A stretch of DNA of 64,000 bases from CAKZQX01 sp034436755 (lineage in GTDB: Bacteria > Chloroflexota > Chloroflexia > Chloroflexales > Chloroflexaceae). Numbering within the stretch: position 1 is the first letter of the stretch; every line of letters begins with the position of its first letter. The notes beneath the pieces were generated by a model that saw only the letters and a program-made list of their open reading frames with translations, was not told the DNA's origin and ran no database searches. This document shows positions 1 through 9,036 of the stretch, one piece after another. A program made the position numbers and the translations under genes. The DNA lies in contig DAOTVB010000105.1 of NCBI GenBank assembly GCA_034436755.1, positions 1-64,000 of the forward strand, given 5' to 3'.

Positions 1-109
1 CTTCAGGCCGCCGAGAGACCTCCAGGTCTTCAAACCAGCGTAACCGGTGCGCATCGAAATGTCCTTGCAGGCGAATATGATACCGAATGAGTTGGTCGTT
101 GCTGTTCAT
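1..109 (-). CDS. Partial small hypothetical protein (N-terminal 36 residues)
   Basis: An ATG at 107-109, read leftward, opens a frame that stays open to the window edge and starts MNSNDQLIRYHIRLQG. A GGAAGGAA ribosome site lies about 8 bases upstream. The core 'IRLQGHFDAHRLRWFEDLEV' resembles the start of short (about 75-residue) Chloroflexota proteins with the pattern I-x-GHLD-x-W-x-WFDGL; this is from memory and not tested. It begins 33 bases after the CPBP protease stop, so it is probably the third gene of the MFS-CPBP operon. The C-terminus is outside the window. No function can be given. Confidence 0.6.
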   Translation of the reverse strand, partial: MNSNDQLIRYHIRLQGHFDAHRLRWFEDLEVSRRPE

Positions 110-142
110 CGTACATTCCTTCCCTGGCAGTCAACCCGCCGG

Positions 143-1036
143 TTATGCCTTGACGGTAACGGGTGAGCCGTCCGTGATGCCCGTCGCCGGCAGGTCATGC
201 TGCGGTGTAACGGTTTCGATAAGATGGTCTTTCGAGAAAAACAGCTCTTTCTCGCGGAGAACAATCACAATCACCACACCCGTCAGGACGAAGGTTTCGA
301 TACACTTGGTCACCTGGGATATCGCCAGCATCTCCTGCGACATATTGATAATAAAGTGGAAGGCAATCGCCGCCAGCATACTTTTGCGGTTTTTAATACA
401 GAACCAGCTTACAATGATGCCCAGCGGGACAATGCCGACAAAAAAGTTCACCCCAAACCAGATATTCTCGGTGAAGATCTCATACTGATAGGAGTCCTGG
501 ACGAAGATGAACGGAAAGTGCCAGAGCGACCAGAGTATGCCGAAGATAAGCGATGCCGTAAAGAACGTATACCGGCTCTGCAGACTGTCAAAGGCATACC
601 CGCGCCAGCCAAGCTCTTCAAAGGTGGCAGCCATCAGCAGCAGCAGTAACACCGGGACAAAGCCGGACGAAAAGGAGAACCCGTCAGCCGGTTGGAACTG
701 CGCCAGTGATCCGCCAAATGGCAACGAGAGCACAATCGATGTCAGAACCGCCAGTGGCATCAGCAAGATGAAGACCGGCAGTGTGCGCAACTGGAAGAGG
801 CGCGGATTGAGCAGCCGATTGATATAATCCCGCTTAATCGTTGCATCTTTCGCGGTGAAGGTCATGATCAGCGCGATAATGAATGGTGCAATCAGGCCGG
901 GCAGCAGCAGCAGCATATGCCGGCCGTTGGCATTATCCAGGAAACTTACATACGCTCCGGCAAACCAGAAGGCAAACGTCGTCAGGAACGCCAGCGAAAA
1001 GTAGACCAGTGGCCGATAGTGGTGTGACTTGTTCAT
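143..1036 (-). CDS. CPBP-family intramembrane metalloprotease
   Basis: A polytopic membrane protein of 297 residues with the three CPBP (CAAX protease / bacteriocin-processing) signatures: EELGWRG (the EExxxR motif), FGILWSLWH (FxxxH) and HFIIN. These residues form the membrane-embedded metal site of the family. Family members range from prenyl-protein proteases to bacteriocin-immunity proteins, and the substrate here cannot be inferred. I chose the ATG at 1034-1036 because AAGGAAG lies 7 bases upstream; a longer reading frame exists but lacks a ribosome site. The gene begins 54 bases after the MFS exporter stop and very likely shares its transcript. The pairing with an exporter is compatible with self-immunity or drug tolerance (inference). 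Confidence 0.85.
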   Translation of the reverse strand: MNKSHHYRPLVYFSLAFLTTFAFWFAGAYVSFLDNANGRHMLLLLPGLIAPFIIALIMTFTAKDATIKRDYINRLLNPRLFQLRTLPVFILLMPLAVLTSIVLSLPFGGSLAQFQPADGFSFSSGFVPVLLLLLMAATFEELGWRGYAFDSLQSRYTFFTASLIFGILWSLWHFPFIFVQDSYQYEIFTENIWFGVNFFVGIVPLGIIVSWFCIKNRKSMLAAIAFHFIINMSQEMLAISQVTKCIETFVLTGVVIVIVLREKELFFSKDHLIETVTPQHDLPATGITDGSPVTVKA

Positions 1037-1089
1037 CTTATACTTCCTTTCATACATCATCAAAAGGTCAACGGCGAAAACACAGTCGG

Positions 1090-2388
1090 TTACACGATCT
1101 GCTCCGCAACGGGAGCAAGCGGCTCAAACTGAACATTGCGTTCTGCTTCGATATTCATTACGGCGGGAATACACAGACCCGTTATCCCCATCACCATGCA
1201 GAGCGATCCACCCAGGAAGAACCAGGCATGCATGCCTACCTGGTCAGCGACCGGGCCGGCGATCAGCAACCCGAGCGGTGCCATCGCGCCCCCGATGCTG
1301 CTCAACAATGAGAAGATCCGGGCCTGCATAGCGGGTTCGACCGTGGACTGGATGACGGCGAAGAACGGCCCCATGGTCATGGAGTTCATCAGGCCGACGA
1401 GCAGCGCACCGGCAACGGCCAGCGGCAACGCCGAAGCAGGTGCCAGCGCCAGCATCAGCGTGCCGGCTCCCATCCCCATCAACCCGAGCATGGATGTCAG
1501 GATCTTGCGTGTGAATCCGCCCCACACCCCCAGCAGCGCCCCGCCGAGGAGGATGCCAATCCCCATCGCCGCCTCGACCCAGCCAAGCTGGATGGCATTC
1601 CCACCGAAATAGTCTCTGACCAGGAGCGGCAGCAGGGCGAACGCCGGGATAATCGTAAAGTTAATCCCCACCGTCATCAGTCCGATAATCAGCAGTCCCG
1701 GCCAACCCAGCATGTAGCGCACTCCCGCCTTGAAATCCTGCCAGACGGTTGCCTGCACTGCGGGCTGTCCCGCTGCCCGCCTGGGCTGTTCCGGTTGCGG
1801 TATGCGGATCAGGCACAGCGGCAGGATGGCGAGCAGGGCGGTAATTACATCTATCGCCAGGATGCCCTGGAGCGGCAGCAGATCCAGGAGCAGCGCCCCC
1901 AGCGGAGCGGCCACCACGTTCAGGCCGCCGGTGAGCATCTGATTGATCCCCTGGATGCGGGTTAACTGCTCGACCGGGACCATCAGCGACGTTGACGCAT
2001 TCATGGCATGCCCATGGAAGCCACCAGCCAGGGAGCGGATGAACATCAGCACGTAAATATGCCAGAGCGCCGCGACATCCAGCGCGAAAACCAGGGCCAG
2101 GATGATTGTCGCCAGGGCCACGCTGCTGTCGGCAAGCAGCATAATCCAGCGGCGATTCCAGCGGTCAACCAGGGTGCCGACCAGCGGCCCCAGGACTACA
2201 CCGGGCAGCATTCCGATCAGCGCGGCGGTTGCCAGCACCGTTGCCGAACCAGTCGTTACGGTCAGGTACCAGATCAGGGCGAACTGCACCAACTGGCTTC
2301 CCAGCAGCGAGATTGCCTGCCCGCCCCAGATCGTGAAGAAGCGGGCCTTCCAGGGTTTGCCGGCCTGTATTGAGAATTGGGTTGCCAC
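1090..2388 (-). CDS. MFS efflux transporter (macrolide / siderophore exporter type)
   Basis: 432 residues with the hydrophobic periodicity of a 12-segment Major Facilitator. The N-terminus (FFTIWGGQAISLLGSQLVQF, then ALIWYLT) and the cytoplasmic loop LVGTLVDRWNRRWIML, a variant of the MFS signature, are typical of the MFS_3 branch that holds Mef-type macrolide and EntS-type siderophore exporters. The start is GTG at 2386-2388, with AAGGAG placed 8 bases upstream. It is first in a minus-strand operon followed by the CPBP protease and a small protein. The large LuxR/MalT-type regulator upstream on the same strand is separated by 500 bp and may or may not control it. The transported compound is unknown. 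Confidence 0.88.
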   Translation of the reverse strand: MATQFSIQAGKPWKARFFTIWGGQAISLLGSQLVQFALIWYLTVTTGSATVLATAALIGMLPGVVLGPLVGTLVDRWNRRWIMLLADSSVALATIILALVFALDVAALWHIYVLMFIRSLAGGFHGHAMNASTSLMVPVEQLTRIQGINQMLTGGLNVVAAPLGALLLDLLPLQGILAIDVITALLAILPLCLIRIPQPEQPRRAAGQPAVQATVWQDFKAGVRYMLGWPGLLIIGLMTVGINFTIIPAFALLPLLVRDYFGGNAIQLGWVEAAMGIGILLGGALLGVWGGFTRKILTSMLGLMGMGAGTLMLALAPASALPLAVAGALLVGLMNSMTMGPFFAVIQSTVEPAMQARIFSLLSSIGGAMAPLGLLIAGPVADQVGMHAWFFLGGSLCMVMGITGLCIPAVMNIEAERNVQFEPLAPVAEQIV

Positions 2389-2499
2389 TGTGAACTCCTT
2401 GCGCTACGTCCGGCAACGACCTTGATGGTCGCGCACCGATTGAAGACATGCTTAGTGTAGCGTTGGAGCAGGCCGGGATCGCCTATCGCAAGATAGGGT

Positions 2500-2780
2500 C
2501 ATGGGTAGGTTCACGGATGATGCAGGGTAGGGGATGCGGGTAGGGATGCGCAGAAGCGCGTCCGCGCGGGTAGGGATGCGCTTCTGCGCATCTGCCGGCG
2601 CAGGCCGGGGGAACGCCTATTGCCGGCTCATACCAATTTGCCGCCAAACGTGCAAGAAAACCTCGCAGGCCACGCAGAGCGTGCAGCAATGAACCGGACG
2701 TAATAGACGCAATTGCCCCCACTATCCAGCCGTTCGTGTTCCTTCGTGGTCTTCGTGGTCTTCGTGGTTGGTCGAATTGT
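2500..2780. repeat. Gene-free interval with palindromic and 9-bp repeats
   Basis: The 500 bp between the exporter start and the MalT-like regulator stop hold no convincing gene. At 2545-2559 and 2578-2592 lies a 15-bp perfect inverted repeat (gatgcgcagaagcgc and its complement). GGGTAGG words recur between 2510 and 2575. At 2742-2770 there is a 9-bp tandem run (ttcgtggtc). The GCGC-stem motif recurs elsewhere in the window (8921, 37945, 52052). Confidence 0.6.
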
Positions 2781-2888
2781 TGCCGTTTGGAAGTCAGATT
2801 CCTCTGAAAATAGGCTGTATCCAGCACGCATGTACTGACAGCCGATTTTCATGATAGCTAGTGGCTCGCAGAGCCATGATTATTGGTA

Positions 2889-5534
2889 TCAGGCGATGCC
2901 CAGTTCGCGGGCGCGGGCAATCGCTTTCGGGCGGCTGTTGACGCCCAGCTTCTGCAGGACATTATGCACATGCCACTTGGCCGTGCCCACGGTGATGACC
3001 AGTTCTGCTGCGATCTCCCGGTTGGATTTCCCCGCCACGATCAGGCGGAGCACGCGCAGTTCCTGGTCGCTGAGCGGTTCGGGTAAGTGCGCCTGGGGCG
3101 TAGCGGGAGTTGCGCCGGCAGGCCGGCCCATGCTCAGGAGGGTGTCCACAAATTGGGGGGCAGCATGACGCGCCTGGGGTAACAGCGCGAACAGCGGTTG
3201 ACCGACATCCAGAAAGATGCGTGCGTAGTCTTCGGGGGCGGCCCGGCGCAGTGCCTGCTCAAGCCGGTCCAGCGCGGCGGGTGTGTCCTGCCGGGCCTGA
3301 TGAAATACTCCCAGTAGCAGCAGTGCCTCGATCCAGGTTTGCCCATGCCCGGCTGCCTCTGCCTGTTCCAGCAGCGGTTGCAGGATGGCCGGTAGCGGGT
3401 CCAGCGTGCCGGTTGCCGACAGAATACGTGCCAGCGTCAGCTCTTCAAAGGCGCGGGGTGCGTCGCCGCGAACGGCCTGATATGCCGTGGCCCACTCCGC
3501 CGCCGCTGCCTGCTGCCCCAGGTAGAGCAGCAGGCGCGCCCGATGCGCCGCCGCCAGCATGTTCATCCGTTCAACTCCGTACCCCCGGATGATAGACTGC
3601 GCTTCCCCAATGGTGGCGAGGGCACCCGTCGGATCACCCTGATACGCATGCAGCCGCGCCAGAAATGCCAGCCCCACAACAACATCATCCATCAGGCCCC
3701 CCTGACGCGCCGGCGCAATCCCCTCCTGCAGGTGCTGCCCGGCGGTGGCGAGATCGTTGCGCTCCAGGGCAATGCCGCCGCGAATGGACCAGGCCAGCCC
3801 CAGCGGAGCCAGGCGTGCAACGCCGGCAAGCTCAATGGCAGCGTGACAGCTCTGCTCGGCCAGATGCAACCGCCCCTGGATAATTTGCGCCTGGGCTGCG
3901 GCGCAACGCGCATGGATCGCCGGAAACAGCACACCGGCCGCAGTTGCTTCTTCACTCGACTGGATATAGTTCTGGACGGCAAGCGCCGTCTGGCCGGAGA
4001 GTTCATACGCCGGCCCCAGGCTGAACAATGCCCGCGCATGCGCCAGGTGATCCGCCCGTGGCAGGCGCGCCTGGGCAAAGTGGGTCTGCGCCAGCGCCTG
4101 CTGCGCATCGCCCCGGACGGCAGCGATGGAACCGCGATACAGCGCCGCCAATGCCCGCATCTGCTCGGTTTCGGTGGGTTCCGGTTGGGCCGCCGGCGTT
4201 TGCTCGGTTTGCGCGATACAGGCTTCCGCCTGGTCAAAACGCCCCGCCAGGTAGAGAATGCGCGCGGCATTTAAACTCAACCGGGGCCGGTCCCGCAGCG
4301 CCTGCGGGGGCAGCGCATCCAGCCAGGAGGATAACAGGGCAACATTCCCGCCCGACCAGGTTGTATCCTCCTGCAAGGCCCGCTCGATCACATCGGCGGC
4401 AAACCCGGCGTCGGCGGCGGCAAGGGCGTACTGCACCGCCTCCACCGGCAGGCCGTTGGCTGCGTGCCATGTCGCGGCCCGCCGGTTTAACGCAGCCTGT
4501 TCGGGTCGGGTGAGCAGGGTGCGCAGGTAATCGGCGAAGAGATGATGGTAGCGATACCAGATGCGCTCGTCATCCAGCGGAACAACGAAGAGGTTGACCC
4601 GCTCCAGGTGCGCAATGACCGCCTGTGCATCCGCCCGTCCGGTGAGGGCAGAACAGGCATCGGCGTTGAACCGGTCGAGGATGCTGGTCTGGGTGAGGAA
4701 GGCGCGTACCTCCTCTCCCTGCCGGCGAAGGACTTCCTCCGCCAGGTAGTCCAGCACATACCGGTGACTGCCGCGAAAGGTCGTGATAAAGCGCTGGAGA
4801 TCAGGCTGATTTTGCAGCGCCAACCCCGCCAGATGTAACCCCGCCGCCCAGCCCTCGGTACGTTCATCCAGAGCCTGGAGCGCCTCCGCGGCCAGGGGCA
4901 GACTCAGCGCGCCGGCGAAAAACTGGTGCGCCTCCTCCGGCGTGAAGCGCAGATCACGCGCGCGGATCTCGGTCATCTGGCCCCGGGCGCGCAGACGGGC
5001 CAGCGGCAAAGGTGGGTCGGCGCGGGTGGTCAACACGAGATGCACATGCGCCGGCTGGTGCCCGATAAAATAATCCAGCGCCGCATGAATGTCCGGCTGG
5101 GTGATAACATGATAATCGTCCAGGGTCAGCAGCAGGGGCGATGTGTGGGCCGCCAGTTCATTGAGCAGGGTATCCAGCAGAACTGTCGTTGGCGGCAGGT
5201 GGGGCAGGCTTACCAGGGGCTGGAGTTTCTCGTTAAGCGACGCATCTACCTGCTGGAATGCCGCCAACCAGTAGTACAAAAACCGCGCCGGATCATTGTC
5301 GGCATCGCCCAGCGCGAGCCAGGTAACGCGCCGGTCGGCGTCTGCCTGGGCCAGTGCATGCAACCAGCCGGTGATCAGGGTCGTTTTGCCATACCCGGCC
5401 GGAGCGGAGACCAGCGTCAACTTGCGGTTGTCGCGCAACCCGGCGGTGAGTCGCTCCAGCAGACGCGGACGGGAGATCGCCGTAGCGCGCCAGGGGGGAA
5501 TGTGAAATTTGGTGGTTAGAAACTGGTTGCTCAT
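2889..5534 (-). CDS. MalT-like LuxR-family ATP-dependent transcriptional regulator
   Basis: An 881-residue STAND-class regulator. Near the N-terminus is a Walker A motif (APAGYGKTTL, about residues 45-55), followed by an ATPase core with LLTLDDYH as Walker B. Next come about 400 residues of alanine-rich helical TPR-like repeats. The C-terminus is a LuxR helix-turn-helix (LSDQELRVLRLIVAGKSNREIA to WHVHNVLQKLG). MalT is the best-known relative: it multimerises on binding ATP and a sugar ligand and activates promoters. The inducer here is unknown. I chose the ATG at 5532-5534 because GAGG lies 8 bases upstream and the protein then begins MSNQFLTTKFHIPP, the usual family start. It stands alone; the nearest downstream genes are the MFS/CPBP operon. 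Confidence 0.92.
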   Translation of the reverse strand: MSNQFLTTKFHIPPWRATAISRPRLLERLTAGLRDNRKLTLVSAPAGYGKTTLITGWLHALAQADADRRVTWLALGDADNDPARFLYYWLAAFQQVDASLNEKLQPLVSLPHLPPTTVLLDTLLNELAAHTSPLLLTLDDYHVITQPDIHAALDYFIGHQPAHVHLVLTTRADPPLPLARLRARGQMTEIRARDLRFTPEEAHQFFAGALSLPLAAEALQALDERTEGWAAGLHLAGLALQNQPDLQRFITTFRGSHRYVLDYLAEEVLRRQGEEVRAFLTQTSILDRFNADACSALTGRADAQAVIAHLERVNLFVVPLDDERIWYRYHHLFADYLRTLLTRPEQAALNRRAATWHAANGLPVEAVQYALAAADAGFAADVIERALQEDTTWSGGNVALLSSWLDALPPQALRDRPRLSLNAARILYLAGRFDQAEACIAQTEQTPAAQPEPTETEQMRALAALYRGSIAAVRGDAQQALAQTHFAQARLPRADHLAHARALFSLGPAYELSGQTALAVQNYIQSSEEATAAGVLFPAIHARCAAAQAQIIQGRLHLAEQSCHAAIELAGVARLAPLGLAWSIRGGIALERNDLATAGQHLQEGIAPARQGGLMDDVVVGLAFLARLHAYQGDPTGALATIGEAQSIIRGYGVERMNMLAAAHRARLLLYLGQQAAAAEWATAYQAVRGDAPRAFEELTLARILSATGTLDPLPAILQPLLEQAEAAGHGQTWIEALLLLGVFHQARQDTPAALDRLEQALRRAAPEDYARIFLDVGQPLFALLPQARHAAPQFVDTLLSMGRPAGATPATPQAHLPEPLSDQELRVLRLIVAGKSNREIAAELVITVGTAKWHVHNVLQKLGVNSRPKAIARARELGIA

Positions 5535-6059
5535 ACCCTGAACCTCACACCGATTTGTTGTCATTGCCACAGAGCACACCGAGGATACAGAGATGAGACA
5601 TGGGAACGTGCCACCGTCGCGCCCGTTGCATCCATTCCCGTTGATTGCCGGTTTAACTTTGGGCTTAGCGGCACGCCAGATATTTCACGCTGCAACGCCC
5701 TGTTCGAGAATCTTTAGCTGCTCTGCATCTGCCATACCTGCCATACCTCCCTCTGCAACTGCAACCTGGCAGCGCTGGTTCCAGATTACGCTGGTACCCC
5801 ACTAACTGCACAACGAACGCGAATGTCAGCACTGGCACGATCCAGAGCTTCAGACGGCGCAACAAACGAGTAGTATAGGTGTGAGATGTCAGGTACGGGA
5901 TAGCGTGGAAAGAAGATAACGCAGGAACCTTACCATGAGTTGGAATAAGGGATGGAAAGGTGCCGTATACGGCAACAACTCCGACTTCATTTGTCACCAG
6001 ATCGTTGTCACAATTGATGATGCTATCTTACGATCACGGCTAATCAACGGCACCCCCAG
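5535..6059. other. Gene-free interval
   Basis: About 525 bp upstream of the MalT-like regulator. A 110-codon minus-strand frame (5665-5997) starts with no ribosome site, has an unconvincing composition and resembles no family I recognise. Part of the interval may hold the promoter of the regulator, but no clear -35/-10 pair was found. I see nothing else I can support. Confidence 0.5.
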
Positions 6060-6308
6060 ATGCAGTGTGGAAAGTTACTCCACATTTCATGTTGAACGTC
6101 GGTGATATCGCTATCGGCATGGAGCGGTGCCCAGATCGGCGAGAAGACCCCGCAACGGTAGCGGGGTCGCCTGTTCCGACGCGGGGGAAACGGCGACGAC
6201 CTGCTCAATCGTTGGGGCCAGCCGTGCAATCAGGCGGGCCTGGTCAACCGGACGTAAGCGGCGTGCCGGCTCCGGCACATGATCAAGCGTTATATCTGTC
6301 ATTGGCAT
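6060..6308 (-). pseudogene. Frameshifted antitoxin-like gene relic
   Basis: A frame begins MPMTDITLDHV and contains RLRPVDQARLIARLAPTIEQ, then LRGLLADLGTAP, before stopping early near 6111. A one-base shift restores a frame reading DITDVQHEMWSNFPH, and a region of the type 'EDIDEVQREMWANFP' is what I would expect at this point in small antitoxin-like proteins of this family. The two halves therefore look like one gene of about 80 codons with a single-base deletion around 6110-6125. No PIN-domain (VapC-like) toxin gene follows. An extended -10 (TGC-TATACT, 6365-6373 on the minus strand) still lies about 60 bases upstream. The family assignment is from pattern memory. Confidence 0.5.
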
Positions 6309-6364
6309 GGCATCTTCTACACATTCGTATATGGGCTATTCATACTTGCCAGAGACACTGTAAC

Positions 6365-6373
6365 AGTATAGCA
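6365..6373 (-). promoter_or_regulatory. Extended -10 promoter element of the antitoxin relic
   Basis: TGC followed by TATACT on the minus strand, 57 bases before the relic's ATG. No convincing -35. It matches the extended -10 pattern found before many genes in this window. Confidence 0.35.
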
Positions 6374-6392
6374 CAAACTCAGTGCTCAACGT

Positions 6393-6465
6393 TCAGCAAT
6401 CAGCAATCAGCCGTCAGCCCTCAGCATTAACCCCTAACCCCTAACCCCTAACCCCTAACCGTAAA
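6393..6465. repeat. Two heptamer arrays (TCAGCNN x5, CCCCTAA x4)
   Basis: Five 7-bp units beginning TCAGC (6393-6427) are followed by four exact CCCCTAA units (6431-6458). On the minus strand the second array reads TTAGGGG, and the stop codon TAG of the patatin-like gene (6441-6443) lies inside it, so the last residues of that protein are encoded by repeat units. Confidence 0.9.
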
Positions 6466-7577
6466 CCCAGCACCCGCTCTGCATCCGCCCGGCCCTGCGT
6501 AAATAGCGCCTGATGGTTCTGTTCCTCGTAGTCGATAATCCAGTCGAGTGGAATGAGCTTTTCCGGGGCGATCACAGTGGGCTCGGAGATACGCGGGGGA
6601 ATTGGCCCGATCATGCGCAGGCTCTCATCGCCGGTCAGCTCGGCGGCGCGCGCCAGCTTCGCGGCGGCCTCGGCCAGTTGATTACTGCGCCGGAGCATCT
6701 TTAACGCCGTGCGGTACGAGGCCAGCAGCGTCCAGTCCAACGTCAACGTCAGCGCCTGCACCAGATCGTCGGGCATCTGCCGGTTGTCGGCAAGCCGGCG
6801 CAGTTCATTGTCATCGGCGTTCCAGGGTGTCATCATCACCACCAGGATGTCCACATCCTCGCCCCCCGCCAGGTCAATCACCGCCCCCAGCGGCGTATTC
6901 GCCAGCAGCGCCCCATCCCAATACTTGCCGCGGCCAATCTCGGTCCAGGGATAAACAATCGGAATACTCGACGAGGCCATCAGATGCTCAATCGTCAACC
7001 GTGCTTCCGGGCGATCCTTGATCCGCCGGTTGCAGAAGATCTGCAGGGCGCCGCTCTGCAGTTCGGTTGCCGTCAGCAGCAGCGCGGGGGCATCCGAGCT
7101 GTTGATCCGCTCAAAGTCCAACCAGTGGCTGAGAGTATAGCGCCAGGGAGTCGTATCCAGCAGGCTGCGGAAGGGGCGAGTGCGGAAGAGTTGCCCCAGC
7201 CGGTCGAACAGTCCCTGCGGGGAGAGATTGCGCTCCGCTTCGGGCAGTTGCACCTGCGCCCCGCCATGCGCATCGGAGGTCAGCACACTGCGCATCAGGA
7301 AGCGCAGCAGCGGACGGGCCACGGCAGGCAGATCGGACGAGAGGCGATGCACATCCTCGGTATGCATCTCCATCCAGCGCTGTTTAAGCTGGGCAACTGT
7401 CAGACCGGAGGCAATTGCGGCGGCGTTAATCGCGCCAATCGAGGTGCCCGCGATAATATCCGGCCCCTTGCCATCCTCCATCCAGCCCTGCGCCACCAGC
7501 GCCTCCAGCACGCCGATATGGTACGCGCCGCGCCCGCCCCCACCGGAGAGCACCAGCGCCTTCTTCCTCGGTGCCAT
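6441..7577 (-). CDS. Patatin-like phospholipase
   Basis: 378 residues of the patatin (Ser-Asp dyad) acyl-hydrolase family. The oxyanion motif GGGGRGAYHIG is near the N-terminus (LSGGGGRGAYHIG), the nucleophile elbow is GTSIGA (GxSxG), and the catalytic aspartate is in YWDGALLAN. Bacterial patatins hydrolyse phospholipid or lipid acyl esters; the natural substrate here is not predictable. There is no signal peptide, so it is probably cytosolic or membrane-peripheral. The start is set at the ATG 7575-7577, preceded by AAGGAGG at ideal spacing; a frame reaching further upstream is not needed. The final codons and the stop lie within a CCCCTAA heptamer array. It diverges from the App1-like phosphatase gene. 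Confidence 0.9.
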   Translation of the reverse strand: MAPRKKALVLSGGGGRGAYHIGVLEALVAQGWMEDGKGPDIIAGTSIGAINAAAIASGLTVAQLKQRWMEMHTEDVHRLSSDLPAVARPLLRFLMRSVLTSDAHGGAQVQLPEAERNLSPQGLFDRLGQLFRTRPFRSLLDTTPWRYTLSHWLDFERINSSDAPALLLTATELQSGALQIFCNRRIKDRPEARLTIEHLMASSSIPIVYPWTEIGRGKYWDGALLANTPLGAVIDLAGGEDVDILVVMMTPWNADDNELRRLADNRQMPDDLVQALTLTLDWTLLASYRTALKMLRRSNQLAEAAAKLARAAELTGDESLRMIGPIPPRISEPTVIAPEKLIPLDWIIDYEEQNHQALFTQGRADAERVLGLRLGVRG

Positions 7578-7714
7578 AGCCTTGCCTCCTTGCATGTTAT
7601 GCATGGTATGTTTCTTGCAAACCAGCGTCGTACAGCAACTGATCGTGATCACCTTCTTATGAGAAGAACGTTGCACGGCGCGATTTTTATCAGTATACGC
7701 CAGGGAGAGAGCCA

Positions 7715-8872
7715 ATGTCATCGTGGAAAGATGTATTACACAAGCTGGGGCACAATACCGAAGAGGCGATTGACGGAACCATCTTGCGCTTAAAGCAGCG
7801 CTTCAATCTGTTTGATCCGCTGCAGATCCTGCCCTACCATGGGTATGGTACTCCACAGGAGATCTTTATGAAAGGTCGCCTCCTCGAAGAACGCGAGATC
7901 ATGAAAATTGAAGATCAGGATACGGTCTGGAAAAACATCCTCAATATGTATCAGCGCTTCCGGAGCGAGGAGATCCCCGATGCACGGCTGCGGGCCCAGT
8001 TCTACGATACCGTTAAGCAAGTTGTCACCGACAACGAGGGCTTCTTCGATCTCCACTTCCAGCCAAGCACTCCGCCACCCACCGATCATCCCTGGCACGA
8101 TATCACCCTGGAACTGCTGGAGAGCATGGTGGAAGAGCAGGGGCCGCTCCAGAAGACCGGCAAGGTGCTGATTCCACCGTCCAGCAGCCAGTTCGTGGTT
8201 GTCAGCGATATTGACGACACGATCATGATATCCAATGCGGATAATTTCATCCAGTTTGCCCGCCTGACGCTGCTCAACAATGCGCGGTCGCGCGCGCCAT
8301 TCGCGGGGGTGGGCGCATTTTACCGGGCGCTCCAGCGGGGTGCGGATGCACCGACATTTAACCCAATTTTTTATCTCTCCAGTAATGCCTGGAATCTCTA
8401 TGATTTCCTGATAGCGGTCATGGAGACACACGATATTCCGGTTGGCCCGCTCTTCCTGCGGGATATCGGGATTGACGAGACCAAGTTTATCAAGGCGGGG
8501 CACCAGGCACACAAAGGCAAGCAGATCCGGCACCTGATGGAGATCTATCCCAATCTGCCGTTTATCCTGATCGGTGACAGTGGGCAGAAGGATGCGGAGA
8601 TCTACCGGCAGGCGGTGTATGACTCTCCGGAGCGGGTCGCGGCGATCTACATTCGGGATGTCACCGAGCATCAACGCGACGATGAGGTGCATCGCCTGGC
8701 CGAGGAGGTGTGCAGCCAGGGTGTTGATATGCTGCTGGTCGAGGATACCGAGGCTGCCGCTGAACATGCCGCCGCAAACGGCTTTATCGATCCGGACGCG
8801 CTCCCGGAGATTCGCGGGGATAAGGCCCGCGACCAGGGCGAGCCAAGCGCCGAGGAGCAGGCCGTCGCGTAA
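7715..8872 (+). CDS. App1-like phosphatidate phosphatase (DUF2183)
   Basis: 385 residues. The haloacid-dehalogenase-type motif DIDDTIMIS (DxDxT, about residue 164) and the later GDSGQKDAEIY segment identify the App1/DUF2183 family, whose yeast member dephosphorylates phosphatidate to diacylglycerol. About 150 residues precede the catalytic core and a low-complexity acidic/alanine tail follows it. The start ATG has GGGAGAGAG just upstream. It is transcribed divergently from the patatin-like gene, and the two may form a small lipid-metabolism pair (inference). A GC-rich hairpin at 8960-8987 lies downstream. Confidence 0.82.
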   Translation: MSSWKDVLHKLGHNTEEAIDGTILRLKQRFNLFDPLQILPYHGYGTPQEIFMKGRLLEEREIMKIEDQDTVWKNILNMYQRFRSEEIPDARLRAQFYDTVKQVVTDNEGFFDLHFQPSTPPPTDHPWHDITLELLESMVEEQGPLQKTGKVLIPPSSSQFVVVSDIDDTIMISNADNFIQFARLTLLNNARSRAPFAGVGAFYRALQRGADAPTFNPIFYLSSNAWNLYDFLIAVMETHDIPVGPLFLRDIGIDETKFIKAGHQAHKGKQIRHLMEIYPNLPFILIGDSGQKDAEIYRQAVYDSPERVAAIYIRDVTEHQRDDEVHRLAEEVCSQGVDMLLVEDTEAAAEHAAANGFIDPDALPEIRGDKARDQGEPSAEEQAVA

Positions 8873-8897
8873 TGCGCTGCCCCCCGGCATAACGTGT

Positions 8898-8906
8898 GAT
8901 ATGATC
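8898..8906 (+). promoter_or_regulatory. Extended -10 promoter element, sucrose phosphorylase-type gene
   Basis: TGA followed by TATGAT, 131 bases before the start codon. No -35 match. The implied 5' leader would contain the hairpin at 8960-8987. Confidence 0.35.
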
Positions 8907-8959
8907 GCACACAGTCCACAGATGCGCAGAAGCGCGTCCCTACGAACACCATCACCAGA

Positions 8960-8987
8960 GGTGGGCAGGCTACCGTGCCTGCCCACC
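8960..8987. terminator. GC-rich hairpin downstream of App1-like gene
   Basis: An 11-bp perfect stem (ggtgggcaggc / gcctgcccacc) with a 6-base loop and no T tract. It is 88 bases after the App1 stop and 50 bases before the next gene. It could act as a weak terminator or as a 5' UTR structure of the next gene. Confidence 0.4.
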
Positions 8988-9036
8988 AGAACCAAAAAAT
9001 ATCGCCCCTCGATTATAGAGCGTGGAGGCTCACTCG

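Noticed and set aside
5665..5997. 110-codon minus-strand frame as a toxin gene partner of the antitoxin relic
   Set aside because: No PIN-domain acidic residues, no ribosome site and Arg/Cys-rich low-information C-terminus.
6431..6458. Telomere-like CCCCTAA repeats
   Set aside because: Only four units inside a bacterial intergenic region, and one of many heptamer arrays with different sequences.
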